A stretch of DNA of 64,000 nucleotides from Paraburkholderia flagellata (GTDB lineage Bacteria; Pseudomonadota; Gammaproteobacteria; Burkholderiales; Burkholderiaceae), in the NCBI RefSeq assembly GCF_021390645.1, contig NZ_JAJEJT010000003.1, positions 1 to 64,000 of the forward strand, given 5' to 3'. How positions within the stretch are numbered: the stretch's first letter is position 1; each line of letters starts with the position of its first letter. Of the stretch, positions 49,604 to 59,228 are shown piece after piece. The notes beneath the pieces were generated by a model. It worked only from the letters and a program-made list of their open reading frames with translations, was not told where the DNA came from and did not search any database. A program made the position numbers and the translations under genes.

Positions 49604-51055
49604 ATGCACGAAACCCGCCTCTTGATCGGCGGCGCGGCGCGCGCCGCGTCGAATGGCAAGACCTTCGAGCGCATCAATCCGGCGACGGGCGCGGTGGCCA
49701 CGCGAGCGGCAGCCGCCACGCTGGAAGATGCCGACGCGGCCGTTGCTGCCGCAGCGCGCGCGTTTCCCGCGTGGGCCGCGCTCACGCCCACGGAGCGTCG
49801 CAAACGCCTCTCTGCCGCCGCTGAGCGCATGGATGCGCGCACAACGGATTTCATCGCCATTGGCGCGGCGGAAACGGGTGCGATGGCGAACTGGTATGGC
49901 TTCAACGTGATGCTCGCGGCCAACATGCTGCGCGAAGCGGCTGCCATGACCACGCAGATCGACGGCGCGGTAATTCCCTCCGACGTGCCCGGCAGTCTCG
50001 CGATGGCCGTGCGCCAGCCGTGCGGTGTCGTGCTCGGCATGGCCCCCTGGAACGCGCCGGTGATCCTCGCCACGCGTGCGCTTGCCATGCCGCTTGCGTG
50101 CGGCAATACGGTGGTGCTGAAGGCTTCCGAAGGGTGTCCAGGCGTGCATGCGCTGATCGGCGAAGTGCTTAACGAGGCAGGCCTCGGCGAGGGCGTCGTG
50201 AACGTGCTCACGCATGCGCCGGAAGATGCGCCGGCCATTGTCGAGCGTCTGATCGCCAACCCCGCCGTCAAGCGCGTGAACTTCACGGGCTCGACGCGCG
50301 TGGGCCGCGTCGTGGCGGAGCATTGCGCGCGGCATCTGAAACCGGCGCTGCTCGAACTGGGCGGCAAGGCCCCAGTGCTCGTGCTCGACGACGCCGACCT
50401 CGACGCGGCGGTGGAAGGCATCGCGTTCGGCGCGTTCTTCAACCAGGGGCAAATCTGCATGTCGACGGAACGCGTGATCGTCGATCGCAAGATTGCCGAT
50501 GCGTTCGTGGAAAAACTCGTTGCGAAGGCGCGCACGCTGAAGGCCGGAGACCCCACGCAGCCGGGCTCGGTGCTGGGTACTCTGGAGAGCGAAACATCTG
50601 CGCGACGCATACGCGCACTCGTGGAAGACGCTCGCGAGAAGGGCGCGAAACTGCCGCTGGGCTGCGAGGTGAACGGCGCGATCATGCAGCCTGTGATCGT
50701 CGAAAACGTCACGCGCGAAATGAAGCTTTATGCCGACGAATCGTTCGGCCCTGTGGTGACGGTGCAGCGCGTGGATGGCGACGGCGAAGCGCTGCAGGTG
50801 GCGAACGACAGCGAATACGGTCTCTCGGCGGCCGTGTTCAGCCGCGATATCGCGCGAGCGATGAACGTGGCGAAGCGTATCGAGTCGGGCATCTGCCATA
50901 TCAACGGGCCGACGGTGCACGACGAAGCGCAAATGCCGTTCGGCGGCGTGAAGGCGAGCGGCTATGGGCGCTTCGGCAGCAAGGCTTCGATTGCCGAGTT
51001 CACGGATCTGCGCTGGATCACTGTGCAGACCGGCCCGCGCCACTACCCGATCTGA
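49604..51055 (+). CDS. vdh: Vanillin / 4-hydroxybenzaldehyde dehydrogenase
   Basis: The 483-residue aldehyde dehydrogenase has catalytic C285 in NQGQICMSTER, E251 in LLELGGKAP and N150 in APWNAP. The TSGST-like FTGSTRVG at 227-234 closes the NAD site. It should oxidise vanillin to vanillate (or 4-hydroxybenzaldehyde to 4-hydroxybenzoate) with NAD+. It lies 36 bases after ech and is in the usual place for the second step of the pathway. Confidence 0.93.
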   Translation: MHETRLLIGGAARAASNGKTFERINPATGAVATRAAAATLEDADAAVAAAARAFPAWAALTPTERRKRLSAAAERMDARTTDFIAIGAAETGAMANWYGFNVMLAANMLREAAAMTTQIDGAVIPSDVPGSLAMAVRQPCGVVLGMAPWNAPVILATRALAMPLACGNTVVLKASEGCPGVHALIGEVLNEAGLGEGVVNVLTHAPEDAPAIVERLIANPAVKRVNFTGSTRVGRVVAEHCARHLKPALLELGGKAPVLVLDDADLDAAVEGIAFGAFFNQGQICMSTERVIVDRKIADAFVEKLVAKARTLKAGDPTQPGSVLGTLESETSARRIRALVEDAREKGAKLPLGCEVNGAIMQPVIVENVTREMKLYADESFGPVVTVQRVDGDGEALQVANDSEYGLSAAVFSRDIARAMNVAKRIESGICHINGPTVHDEAQMPFGGVKASGYGRFGSKASIAEFTDLRWITVQTGPRHYPI

Positions 51056-51137
51056 ACGCGCTCACAACATGAACCACCGGGCCGGCTGCGTCGACACACG
51101 GCGCTGCCCGGCACCGCCCAGGCAAAGGAGACAGGCT

Positions 51138-53063
51138 TTGGATTCGGAGCCGACCCAAACCCATGCTCGCGCCGTCGTGCAGCCGGACTTCGCCGGCTAC
51201 CGCGCCGTCGCGATCGGCTCGTCCGCGCCGCAGATCGAACGGCGTGGCGACTGCTGGTATTTGCGCTCGACTGAGGCGCTTGAAGAATTCCCCGAGCGCT
51301 TGACCGACCGGCTCGTGAGCGGCGCGCGCGCACATCCGGACCGCTGGCTCGTGGCGCGCCGTGGCGCCGATGGGCAATGGCAGGGCATCAGCTACGCGCA
51401 GATGCTTGAACGCGCACGCGCGATCGGGCAGGCGTTGATCGAGCGAGGTTTGTCCGCGCAGCGCCCGGTCGCGCTGCTCTCGGGCAACGATCTCGAACAT
51501 TTGCAGATGGCATTCGGCGCGCTGTGGGCAGGCGTGCCCTATGCGCCCATTTCGCCCGCGTATTCGCTCGTGTCGAGTGATTACGGCAAGCTGCGGCATG
51601 CGCTGGATTTGCTCAATCCTGGTCTCGTATTCGCCGCCGACGGCCCCGCTTTCGCGGCAGCGCTCGATGCCGCCGTGCCCGACCATATCGAGCGCGTGGT
51701 GGTGACGCCCGCTGGCGGCGCGCGCCGCGAGACGCCGTTCGAGGCATTGCTTCATGCGCAGCCGGGCAGCATCGAAGAGGCGCAAGCGCGCGTGAATGGC
51801 GACACGATCGCGAAGTTCCTCTTTACCTCGGGCTCGACGCGCCTGCCAAAGGCCGTGCCCACCACGCACCGCATGCTGTGCAGCAACCAGCAGATGCTGC
51901 TGCAAACCTTCCCGCAGTTCGGCATGGAGCCGCCTGTGCTGGTGGACTGGCTGCCCTGGAATCACACCTTCGGCGGCAGTCACAATGTGGGCATTGCGCT
52001 CTACAACGGCGGCACGCTCTATATCGACGATGGCAAACCCGTTGCGGGCCGCTTCGAAGAGACGCTGCGCAACCTGCGCGAAATCGCGCCGACGCTTTAC
52101 TTCAACGTGCCCAAGGGGTGGGAAGAACTGACCGCGGCGCTCGAGACCGACGCGTGTCTGCGCGAGACGTTTTTCTCGCGCGTGAAGATGTATTTCTTCG
52201 CGGGTGCGGGGCTCTCGCAGGCGGCGTGGGACCGGCTCGAACGCGTGACGCAGGCCCATTGCGGTGAGCGCATCCGCATCATGGCGGGGCTTGGCATGAC
52301 AGAGACCGCGCCGTCGTGCCTCTTCACGACCGGGCCGGTGATGGGCTCGGGCTATATCGGCCTGCCCGCGCCGGGCTGCGAGACGCGTCTCGTGCCGGTG
52401 GACGGCAAGCTCGAAGCGCGCTTTCGCGGACCGAACGTGATGAGCGGCTACTGGCGCACGCATGAGACGGACCGTCACGACGTGTTCGACGAAGAGGGCT
52501 ACTACCGCACCGGCGACGCCGTGCGTTTCGTCGATGCCGCGCGCCCCGAACTGGGCCTGCTGTTCGACGGGCGCATTGCCGAGGACTTCAAGCTCAGCTC
52601 CGGCACGTTCGTGAGCGTGGGGCCGATGCGCGCGCGAATCGTCTCGGGTGGCGCGCCGTATGTGCAGGACGCGGTGATCGCAGGCATGGACCGCGACGAC
52701 ATTGGCGTGCTGATCTTCCCGCGTCTCGACGAGTGCCGCCGCCTCGCGGGGCTCGACGCCGGCGCGGCAGCGCGCGACGTTCTGGACGCGGCCCCCGTGC
52801 GAGATTACTTCGCTAACCTGATGGAGCGGCTGAACCGCGATGCAACGGGCAGCGCGACCCTCATTACGCGGCTTCACGTGATGGATGCGCCGCCTTCGCT
52901 CGATCTTGGCGAGATCACCGACAAAGGGTCGATCAATCAGCGCGTCGTGCTGAGCCAGCGCGCCGCGCTCGTGAACGCGCTCTATGCCACGCGCGGTGAC
53001 GCTACCAGCGCACGCGTGATCTTCGCGCGTCATTTGCAGCAGGTTGAGGAACGCTCACGATGA
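51138..53063 (+). CDS. fcs: Feruloyl-CoA synthetase (ATP-dependent)
   Basis: A TTG at 51138 is preceded by AAGGAG seven bases away, a much better site than that of an ATG at 51069, so a TTG start is proposed (641 residues). The AMP-binding motif is TSGSTRLPKAV at 230-240, typical of Fcs proteins rather than the common TGLPKG version. GLGMTETAPSC and FDGRIAEDFKLSSGTF are the other adenylation motifs. It activates ferulate or p-coumarate to the CoA ester. The stop overlaps the acyl-CoA dehydrogenase start (ATGA). Confidence 0.93.
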   Translation: MDSEPTQTHARAVVQPDFAGYRAVAIGSSAPQIERRGDCWYLRSTEALEEFPERLTDRLVSGARAHPDRWLVARRGADGQWQGISYAQMLERARAIGQALIERGLSAQRPVALLSGNDLEHLQMAFGALWAGVPYAPISPAYSLVSSDYGKLRHALDLLNPGLVFAADGPAFAAALDAAVPDHIERVVVTPAGGARRETPFEALLHAQPGSIEEAQARVNGDTIAKFLFTSGSTRLPKAVPTTHRMLCSNQQMLLQTFPQFGMEPPVLVDWLPWNHTFGGSHNVGIALYNGGTLYIDDGKPVAGRFEETLRNLREIAPTLYFNVPKGWEELTAALETDACLRETFFSRVKMYFFAGAGLSQAAWDRLERVTQAHCGERIRIMAGLGMTETAPSCLFTTGPVMGSGYIGLPAPGCETRLVPVDGKLEARFRGPNVMSGYWRTHETDRHDVFDEEGYYRTGDAVRFVDAARPELGLLFDGRIAEDFKLSSGTFVSVGPMRARIVSGGAPYVQDAVIAGMDRDDIGVLIFPRLDECRRLAGLDAGAAARDVLDAAPVRDYFANLMERLNRDATGSATLITRLHVMDAPPSLDLGEITDKGSINQRVVLSQRAALVNALYATRGDATSARVIFARHLQQVEERSR

Positions 53064-54847
53064 GTCTCGACTATCAGGTTCCGCTGCGCGACATGCGCTT
53101 CGTGATCGACGAGTGGATCAGCGCGCCCGCGTGGTGGCACAGCGTTCCCGCATGGGAAGACCTCGACAGCGCGATGGCGCAGCAAGTGCTCGAAGAAGCC
53201 GCACGGTTCGTCACGGAACGCATCGCGCCGTTGAATTCGGCTGGCGACCTCGAAGGTTGCCGCTTAGAGGGCGGCGAGGTCACGATGCCAGCGGGCTTTC
53301 GCGAGGCGTATGCGGACTTCGTGGCGGCAGGCTGGCCCACGCTTGCGCTCGACAACGACGCGGGCGGTCAGGGCTTGCCGCAACTGCTCGAAGTCGCACT
53401 TCAGGAAATGCTTGCGGCGGCCAATCATGCGTGGCTGATGTCGCCGGGCCTCACGCACGGTGCGACCGCGTGCCTGATGGCGCACGGCTGCGATGCGCTG
53501 AAGCGCGACTGGCTGCCGAAGATCGCAAGCGGCGAGTGGCTCACGACGATGTGCCTGACCGAGCCGCAGGCGGGCAGCGATCTCGCACTGCTGCGCGCAC
53601 GTGCGGCGCCCGACGCGGCGCACGAAGCGTGGCGTATCGACGGCAGCAAGATTTTCATCACGGGCGGAGATCATGATCTGACCGAAAACATCGTGCATCT
53701 CGTGCTCGCGCGCCTGCCTGACGCGCCACCCGGCACGAAGGGCCTCTCGCTCTTCGTGGTGCCGAAATGGACCTTTGGCGAGACCGGCGAGCGCGTGCGC
53801 AACGGCGTGCGTTGCGAAGGCATTGAAAAGAAGATGGGCCTGAAGGCGAGCCCGACCTGCTCGATGCGTTTCGAGCAGGCGCTGGGCTGGCTGGTAGGCG
53901 AGCCGCACCGCGGCCTCGCTTCGATGTTCGTGATGATGAACGCGGCGCGCCTGCAGGTGGCGATGCAGGGCGTAGGCCATGCGCAGCTTGCCTGGCAGCG
54001 CGCCCACGCCTATGCGCACGAGCGCGTGCAGATGCGCGCCGTGAGCGCGCCCGCGCACTACGAAGGCGAGCCGGGCAAGGCCGCACCGATTGCGTTTCAT
54101 CCGGCCATGCGCCGCACTCTGCTCGATTTGCGCGCGACGGTGGAAGGCGAGCGGGCCATAGGCTACTGGATCGGTTACTGGCTCGACGTGGCCGCGCGCC
54201 ATCCCGGCGCGCATGAGCGCCAGGCGGCCGCGCAGCTTGCCTCGTTGCTCACGCCTGTGGCCAAGGCTTTCTTCACGGCCAATGGCTTTGCGGCTGCGTC
54301 GAGCGCACTGCAGGTGTTCGGTGGCTACGGCTACATTCACGAGTACGGCGTGGAGCAGACCGTGCGCGACAGCCGCGTCGCCATGCTTTACGAAGGCACG
54401 AATGAAATTCAGGCGATCGATCTGCTCGTGCGCAAGGTGCTGAGTGATGGCGGTGAGGCATTGCGCGCCTTGTTGGCGCATATCACGGCGGAAGCCGCGG
54501 GCTGTATGGCATCCGACAATCCGGCTCTGAACGGCACGGGCGCACGGCTCGATGCGATGGTTGCCGACGTCGAGCGCATCACACGCGAAATCGGGCAAGG
54601 CAGTGCAGACGATCGCGAGTTGCCTTGCCGCGTAGCCGACGACTACCTCGCGCTCCTCGGCTGGCTGCTGCTTGCGTTCGCCTGGGCTCGAACGCTGCGT
54701 ATATCGCTAAATGCACCCGCCGGCGATCCGTTCTATGCCGAAAAGCGCACCACGGCGCGCTACTTCTTCGCTTACCCGCTCGCGGCGTTCGATCACCGGT
54801 TGCGGCTCGTCGAGGCGGGCTGCCGCGCTCCGCTACCGCACGTCTGA
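53060..54847 (+). CDS. Acyl-CoA dehydrogenase of the hydroxycinnamate operon
   Basis: The 595-residue flavoprotein belongs to the long acyl-CoA dehydrogenase family (DmdC-like), with CLTEPQAGSDL at about 170-180, FGGYGYIHEYGVEQTVRDSRV and YEGTNEIQAIDLL near residue 453. It starts inside the fcs stop codon, so it is translated with it. In pseudomonads an acd gene lies in the ferulate cluster; it may feed dihydro-hydroxycinnamoyl-CoA into the pathway by making the double bond, but the retro-aldol route does not need it. Its exact role is open. Confidence 0.87.
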   Translation: MSLDYQVPLRDMRFVIDEWISAPAWWHSVPAWEDLDSAMAQQVLEEAARFVTERIAPLNSAGDLEGCRLEGGEVTMPAGFREAYADFVAAGWPTLALDNDAGGQGLPQLLEVALQEMLAAANHAWLMSPGLTHGATACLMAHGCDALKRDWLPKIASGEWLTTMCLTEPQAGSDLALLRARAAPDAAHEAWRIDGSKIFITGGDHDLTENIVHLVLARLPDAPPGTKGLSLFVVPKWTFGETGERVRNGVRCEGIEKKMGLKASPTCSMRFEQALGWLVGEPHRGLASMFVMMNAARLQVAMQGVGHAQLAWQRAHAYAHERVQMRAVSAPAHYEGEPGKAAPIAFHPAMRRTLLDLRATVEGERAIGYWIGYWLDVAARHPGAHERQAAAQLASLLTPVAKAFFTANGFAAASSALQVFGGYGYIHEYGVEQTVRDSRVAMLYEGTNEIQAIDLLVRKVLSDGGEALRALLAHITAEAAGCMASDNPALNGTGARLDAMVADVERITREIGQGSADDRELPCRVADDYLALLGWLLLAFAWARTLRISLNAPAGDPFYAEKRTTARYFFAYPLAAFDHRLRLVEAGCRAPLPHV

Positions 54848-54934
54848 TCATTTTTCAGTGTTTAGGTTAGGGTAACTAACTAGCGCCAGCGCGGTGAAAG
54901 GCCGCGACATTCCATTGCAAAACGAGGAGGCAAC

Positions 54935-56164
54935 GTGTCGTCATCGACTACGCAGGTGAGCGCGCGCACGGCGGCGGGCGCCGCATGGGTGTTGGGTTTG
55001 TGTCTGATCGTGGCGGTGCTGGAGGGCGTCGATCTGCAATCCACTGGGGTGGCCGCGCCGCGCATGGCGCGCGAGTTCGGTCTTTCGGTGAGTCAGATGG
55101 GACTCGCGTTCAGCGCGGGCATGCTCGGGCTCCTGCCCGGCGCGATGATCGGCGGACGCCTCGCCGACCGCATCGGGCGCAAGCGTGTGCTGCTGCTCTC
55201 GATGGTGGCGTTCGGCGTGTTCTCGATCTTCACGGCCCACGTGTGGAGCTTTGCCACGCTGCTGGTGGCGCGTGTCCTGACCGGCATCGGCCTTGGCGGC
55301 GCGATGCCAAACCTGATCGCGCTCTCGGCCGAAGCCGTGGCGCCGCGGCTTCGCAATACGGCTGTCAGCATCATGTATTGCGGCATGCCGCTCGGCGGTG
55401 CGCTTGCGGCGCTGATCGGCGTGCTCAGTGCGGGCGATACCGAATGGCGGCATATCTTCTACGCGGGCGGCGTTGGGCCGCTCGTGGTCGCGCCGCTGAT
55501 TCTCGCTTGCCTGCCAGAGTCCGCAGCCTATGAAGCAGCCGCGAGCCGCGCGCAGTCCACGCAAGGCGGCCCGCCGCCCACGTGGCGTGTGCTGTTCGGC
55601 GAGGGCCGCGCCGCGGTGACCGCGCAGATCTGGATCAGCTTTTTCTGCACGCTGATCGTGCTGTACTTCCTGCTCAACTGGCTGCCCTCGCTGATCGTGA
55701 GCCGTGGCCTCACGCGCAGCCAGGCCAGCGTCACGCAGATCTTCTTCAACGTAGGCAGCGTGATCGGCGTGCTTGGCATCGGCATGCTGATGGATCGCAT
55801 CAAGCCTGGACGTGTCGTCGCCGCTGTCTATGCGGGCATTGCGATCTCGCTCTTCATGCTCGCGGGCGCGGGCACCCTGTTCTGGATTTCGGTTTCGGTG
55901 CTGCTCGCAGGCATGGGCGTGGTGGGCGCACAGTCGATGCTCTACGCGCTTTCCGCCACGAGCTACGCCACCGTCATGCGCGGCACCGGCGTGGGCGCGG
56001 CCGTGGCGGTGGGCCGCGTGGGTTCGATCGTCGGTCCGCTCGCGGCTGGACAATTGCTGGCGGGCGGCGCGAGCGCCACGACGGTGATTGGCGCGAGCGT
56101 GCCGGTCACGGTGGTGGCGGCGCTCGCGGCGCTGCTCGCGGTGCGGCGCGCGCGTGCGTCTTGA
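54935..56164 (+). CDS. MFS transporter, aromatic acid:H+ symporter (AAHS) type
   Basis: A GTG at 54935 follows GAGGAGG by five bases. The 409-residue protein has 12 helices and the AAHS pattern: LEGVDLQSTGVAAPRM in helix 1 (the aromatic-acid DGxD-like site) and GGRLADRIGRKRVL near 72-86. It probably imports ferulate, p-coumarate or another aromatic acid by proton symport. It ends the ech operon, 88 bases after the dehydrogenase, and converges with vanB. Confidence 0.9.
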   Translation: MSSSTTQVSARTAAGAAWVLGLCLIVAVLEGVDLQSTGVAAPRMAREFGLSVSQMGLAFSAGMLGLLPGAMIGGRLADRIGRKRVLLLSMVAFGVFSIFTAHVWSFATLLVARVLTGIGLGGAMPNLIALSAEAVAPRLRNTAVSIMYCGMPLGGALAALIGVLSAGDTEWRHIFYAGGVGPLVVAPLILACLPESAAYEAAASRAQSTQGGPPPTWRVLFGEGRAAVTAQIWISFFCTLIVLYFLLNWLPSLIVSRGLTRSQASVTQIFFNVGSVIGVLGIGMLMDRIKPGRVVAAVYAGIAISLFMLAGAGTLFWISVSVLLAGMGVVGAQSMLYALSATSYATVMRGTGVGAAVAVGRVGSIVGPLAAGQLLAGGASATTVIGASVPVTVVAALAALLAVRRARAS

Positions 56165-56199
56165 TGTGCGGCGGTGACGCGCGGCGCCGTATCGGAGGG

Positions 56200-57156
56200 T
56201 CAGAGATCGAGTACGAGCATGGGTGTGCGCGAGCGCGAGCAGCACGGCAGCAGTTGGTCGTTTGCAGCGCGCTCCTCGTCGGTCAGATAAAGATCGCGAT
56301 GGTCCGGCTCGCCGGAAAGCACGCGCGTGATGCAGGTGCCGCATACGCCTTGCTCGCATGAGACCGGCACCTCGACGCCGCCGTCACGCAGCGCTTGAAC
56401 GATCGACGTCCCGGCGGGGACGTCGATCACGCGCTGGCAGCTCGCCAGCGTGACCTGGAAAGGACCGTTGGCGTCGGCGTCGGTGGTTGCGGGCGGTTGA
56501 GCCGCGCCGAAGTACTCGCGGTGCGCGTTCTGCGCGGGCCACCCCGCGCTGGCCGCTGCGCTGAGCACGGCATCGATGAAGCCCGCGGGGCCGCATACGT
56601 AGGCATGCTTATCGTCGTGCGGAGCGCGAAGCACGCGTGCGAGGTCGATGCGGGCATCGGTTCCTTCGCTGTCGAAATAGAAGCGCGTGTGTTCCGCGAA
56701 ACCCGCTTCGGCAAGACGTTCGCGAAACGCGGCGCGCTGTGGGTCGCGGGTGCAGTAGTGCAGCTCGAACGTGCGGCCTTGCTCGCGCAACTGCTCGGCC
56801 ATGGCCATGAGCGGCGTGATGCCGATACCGCCCGCGAGCAGAATGGTATGCGTGGCCTGTTCGTCGAGCGGGAAATGATTTTTCGGAGTGCTGATTTCGA
56901 GGATCGTGCCTGTGTCGAGCGCGTGCATCGCGACGGAGCCGCCGCGCGAGGCCGCGTCGCGCAACACGCCGATGCGGTAGGTGCGCGCGTCGGAGGGGCG
57001 GTTGCAAAGCGAGTACTGGCGCACGAATCCATCGACATGAACGTCGATGTGTGCGCCTGCCTCGAACGCCGGGAGCGGCGCGCCGTCGGCGCTCGCCAGT
57101 TCGAAAACGCAGATGTCGGTGGCAACGGGAATCTTGCGCAGAAGGGTGACTTTCAT
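56200..57156 (-). CDS. vanB: Vanillate O-demethylase, reductase subunit
   Basis: The 318-residue protein has a ferredoxin-reductase part (RQYSLCNRPSD FMN site at about 46-56, GGIGITPLMAMA NAD site at 109-120) and a C-terminal plant-type [2Fe-2S] domain with C267, C272, C275 and C305. It passes electrons from NADH to VanA. The ATG at 57156 is preferred over a TTG at 57171. It follows vanA by 64 bases. Confidence 0.95.
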   Translation of the reverse strand: MKVTLLRKIPVATDICVFELASADGAPLPAFEAGAHIDVHVDGFVRQYSLCNRPSDARTYRIGVLRDAASRGGSVAMHALDTGTILEISTPKNHFPLDEQATHTILLAGGIGITPLMAMAEQLREQGRTFELHYCTRDPQRAAFRERLAEAGFAEHTRFYFDSEGTDARIDLARVLRAPHDDKHAYVCGPAGFIDAVLSAAASAGWPAQNAHREYFGAAQPPATTDADANGPFQVTLASCQRVIDVPAGTSIVQALRDGGVEVPVSCEQGVCGTCITRVLSGEPDHRDLYLTDEERAANDQLLPCCSRSRTPMLVLDL

Positions 57157-57220
57157 GATGCGTTGGGACAAGGGAAGGAGAGCGGCCGCGCGCGTACGCG
57201 CGACCGTGGCTTCAGATCGA

Positions 57221-58279
57221 TCAGGCAGCTGCAGCCGTAGCCGTTGCGTTGCGTTCGGCTTCGGCTGCGATCAGCCGGTCGAGCACGCGGCGCGACTGCA
57301 CGCCGCCCGCATCGATGTTGAGGCTCAGAATGCGGCGTTCGGGCCATGTGAGCAGATTGCGCTGCTGCGATTCGAGCATGTCGAGATCCTCCGCGAAGAT
57401 CTTGCCCTGGCCCGTGCGGATCGTTTCGGTGAGCGCCTGATCATGCACGGCGAAGCTGCGCGCCATGCCCCAGAAGTACCAGATCGACGTTTCGGTTTCC
57501 GGCGTGATGAAGTCGACGACGATGCTCGACGCCTTGTCGCGCGCATCGGCGTCGTATCCGCCTTTGCCCGCATGCGCCACGCCCACTTCGATCATCACGT
57601 GGCTGGGCGGCGAGAAGTGGCAGATTTGCCAGCGGTCGCAGGGCACGTTGTCGGCGAGGCCGTTGCCGCGCAGCGCCGCGGCCCAGAACGGCGGCGGCAT
57701 GATGTTGTGCATGAAGCGGCTCGTCGTCACCACGTCACCGTTCACCGCGGTCTTGGGCGGCGCTTCCTCGATCTCGGGCTGGCCGATGCTCGAGGCGTGC
57801 ACGTAGGTTTCGTGCGTGAGGTCCATGAGGTTGTCGACCATCAGGCGGTAGTCGCACTGGATGTGATACAGGCCGCCGCCATAGGCCCACGCGGGATTGT
57901 CGGCCCATTCCAGGTGATGGATCTTTGCGGGGTCGGCTTCGGCTGCATCGCCGGGCCACACCCAGATGAAGCCGTAGCGTTCGACCGCGGGATAACTGCG
58001 CACGGACGGAATGCCGCCCACGCGCTGGCACGGCATGCTCACGCATTTCCCGCTCGCCCTCACGGTGAGGCCATGATAGCCGCATACCAGGTGCCCCTCG
58101 CGCACGCTGCCGAGCGAGAGCGGCGCGCCGCGGTGCGGGCAGAAGTCTTCGAGCGCAGCGACGCCGCCATCGGCCGCGCGCCAGAACACCATGCGCTCGC
58201 CGCAGATTTGCCGGCCAAGCGGTTTGCCGTCGATTTCATCGGGGGTACACGCGACATACCATGCGTTTTTCAGGAACAT
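57221..58279 (-). CDS. vanA: Vanillate O-demethylase, oxygenase subunit
   Basis: GGAGGAG lies a few bases before the ATG. The 352-residue protein has a Rieske centre (C47-P-H49 and C66-G-Y-H69) and a non-heme iron site around DNLMDLTHETYVH (about 148-160). It oxidises vanillate to protocatechuate plus formaldehyde with O2. It is in one unit with the GntR gene (93 bases upstream) and vanB. The protocatechuate cleavage genes are not in the window. Confidence 0.96.
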   Translation of the reverse strand: MFLKNAWYVACTPDEIDGKPLGRQICGERMVFWRAADGGVAALEDFCPHRGAPLSLGSVREGHLVCGYHGLTVRASGKCVSMPCQRVGGIPSVRSYPAVERYGFIWVWPGDAAEADPAKIHHLEWADNPAWAYGGGLYHIQCDYRLMVDNLMDLTHETYVHASSIGQPEIEEAPPKTAVNGDVVTTSRFMHNIMPPPFWAAALRGNGLADNVPCDRWQICHFSPPSHVMIEVGVAHAGKGGYDADARDKASSIVVDFITPETETSIWYFWGMARSFAVHDQALTETIRTGQGKIFAEDLDMLESQQRNLLTWPERRILSLNIDAGGVQSRRVLDRLIAAEAERNATATAAAA

Positions 58280-58372
58280 ACGTCTCCTCCAGGGCGCTTT
58301 GTTGCGCCTTCGTTCAGGGTGAGGGGCGGCACGCGTGCCGCCGTTCAGATCAAGCCAGGGCGCCGCGCATGG

Positions 58373-59143
58373 CTAGCGCGGATTGCGGCGAATGAGGTTG
58401 CCGCCAATCAGCCTCGTCATCGCACGCTGGTTGTCGAGCACGCGCTTGAGGTTCTGATGGGCGATATGCGAGTGCTCGCGCATCAGCGCTTCGGCACGCG
58501 CGCCTTCGCGGCTTTCGATCGCTTCGAGCACCGCGCGATGCTGGGCTTGCGCCACGATCAGCGTTTCGCGCGCACGCGGGTCGAGCGACTGCACGACCAC
58601 GAATGCGCTTGCCGACGCGAACGGCAGGGTCGCGACTTTTTCGATCTGCCGTGCAACCACTTCGCTGTCCGAAGCAGCGGCGAGCAGGCGGTGAAATCGG
58701 CCATTCACTTCGACGTAGCGGGAGAAGGTTTCCTCGCTCAGTTCGCCCACGAGCAACTCATCGATCTCGTCAATGCAATCGTGCAGGTCGCGGAACATCG
58801 AATGGGTGATGCCACGTTCGGCGGCAAGGCGTGCGGCCAGCCCTTCGAGCGTGCCGCGCAGTTCGATCGAGTCGCGTATTTCGTTCTCCGAAAACGAGCG
58901 CACGGCGTAGCCGCCGCTCGGAATCGGTTCGAGCAGTCCTTCTTCCTGCAGGCGCATGAGCGCCGCGCGCACCGGCGTGCGCGACACGCCAAGGCGCTCG
59001 ACCACGCCCAGTTCGGAAATGCGCTCGCCGGGCGCGAGTTCGCCGCCGAGTATCAGTTCTCGCAGCCCGAGTTGGGCTTTGACGGTCTGCGAAGCGGCGG
59101 AGCCGGCGCGCGTGCTGGTGGGAGTGTCGTCGATGCCGGTCAT
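58373..59143 (-). CDS. GntR-family (FCD) regulator, VanR-like
   Basis: The ATG at 59143 gives 256 residues (MTGIDDTPTSTRAGSAASQTV...). Residues 20-85 form the GntR winged helix (LRELILGGELAPGERISELGVVERLGVSRTPVRAALMRLQEEGLL), followed by an FCD domain with the metal-type residues in LHDCIDEIDELL and NGRFHRLL. It precedes vanAB in the same direction and is divergent from the MFS gene at 59429. By analogy with VanR it should repress vanAB and the MFS gene until vanillate binds. ATGTGTAC/GTATACAT sites lie between the two units. Confidence 0.9.
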   Translation of the reverse strand: MTGIDDTPTSTRAGSAASQTVKAQLGLRELILGGELAPGERISELGVVERLGVSRTPVRAALMRLQEEGLLEPIPSGGYAVRSFSENEIRDSIELRGTLEGLAARLAAERGITHSMFRDLHDCIDEIDELLVGELSEETFSRYVEVNGRFHRLLAAASDSEVVARQIEKVATLPFASASAFVVVQSLDPRARETLIVAQAQHRAVLEAIESREGARAEALMREHSHIAHQNLKRVLDNQRAMTRLIGGNLIRRNPR

Positions 59144-59207
59144 GCGTAGGGAAGCGTTGAAAAACGAGTGTGAATGCGGCCGGATGCAGTCTGCGATCAG
59201 CGCCGCG

Positions 59208-59228
59208 ATGTGTACAAATTGTATACAT
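59208..59228. promoter_or_regulatory. VanR-type operator ATGTGTAC-AAATT-GTATACAT
   Basis: Near-perfect inverted repeat (one mismatch) in the divergent promoter region, 66-86 bases before the GntR start. TGTATACA-type sites are typical of FCD GntR regulators such as VanR. A half match TTGTGTACA lies at 59304-59312, nearer the MFS gene. Confidence 0.6.

Noticed and set aside
48725..51043. 772-codon open frame on the minus strand opposite ech and vdh
   Set aside because: Shadow of GC-rich coding on the plus strand; composition is Arg/His rich and no family is visible.
51018..53033. 671-codon open frame on the minus strand opposite fcs
   Set aside because: Same reason: it mirrors fcs and has no protein-like motifs.
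57047..59149. 700-codon open frame on the plus strand opposite vanA and gntR
   Set aside because: vanA and the GntR gene are clear on the minus strand; this frame is Arg/Ala/His-rich with no domain.
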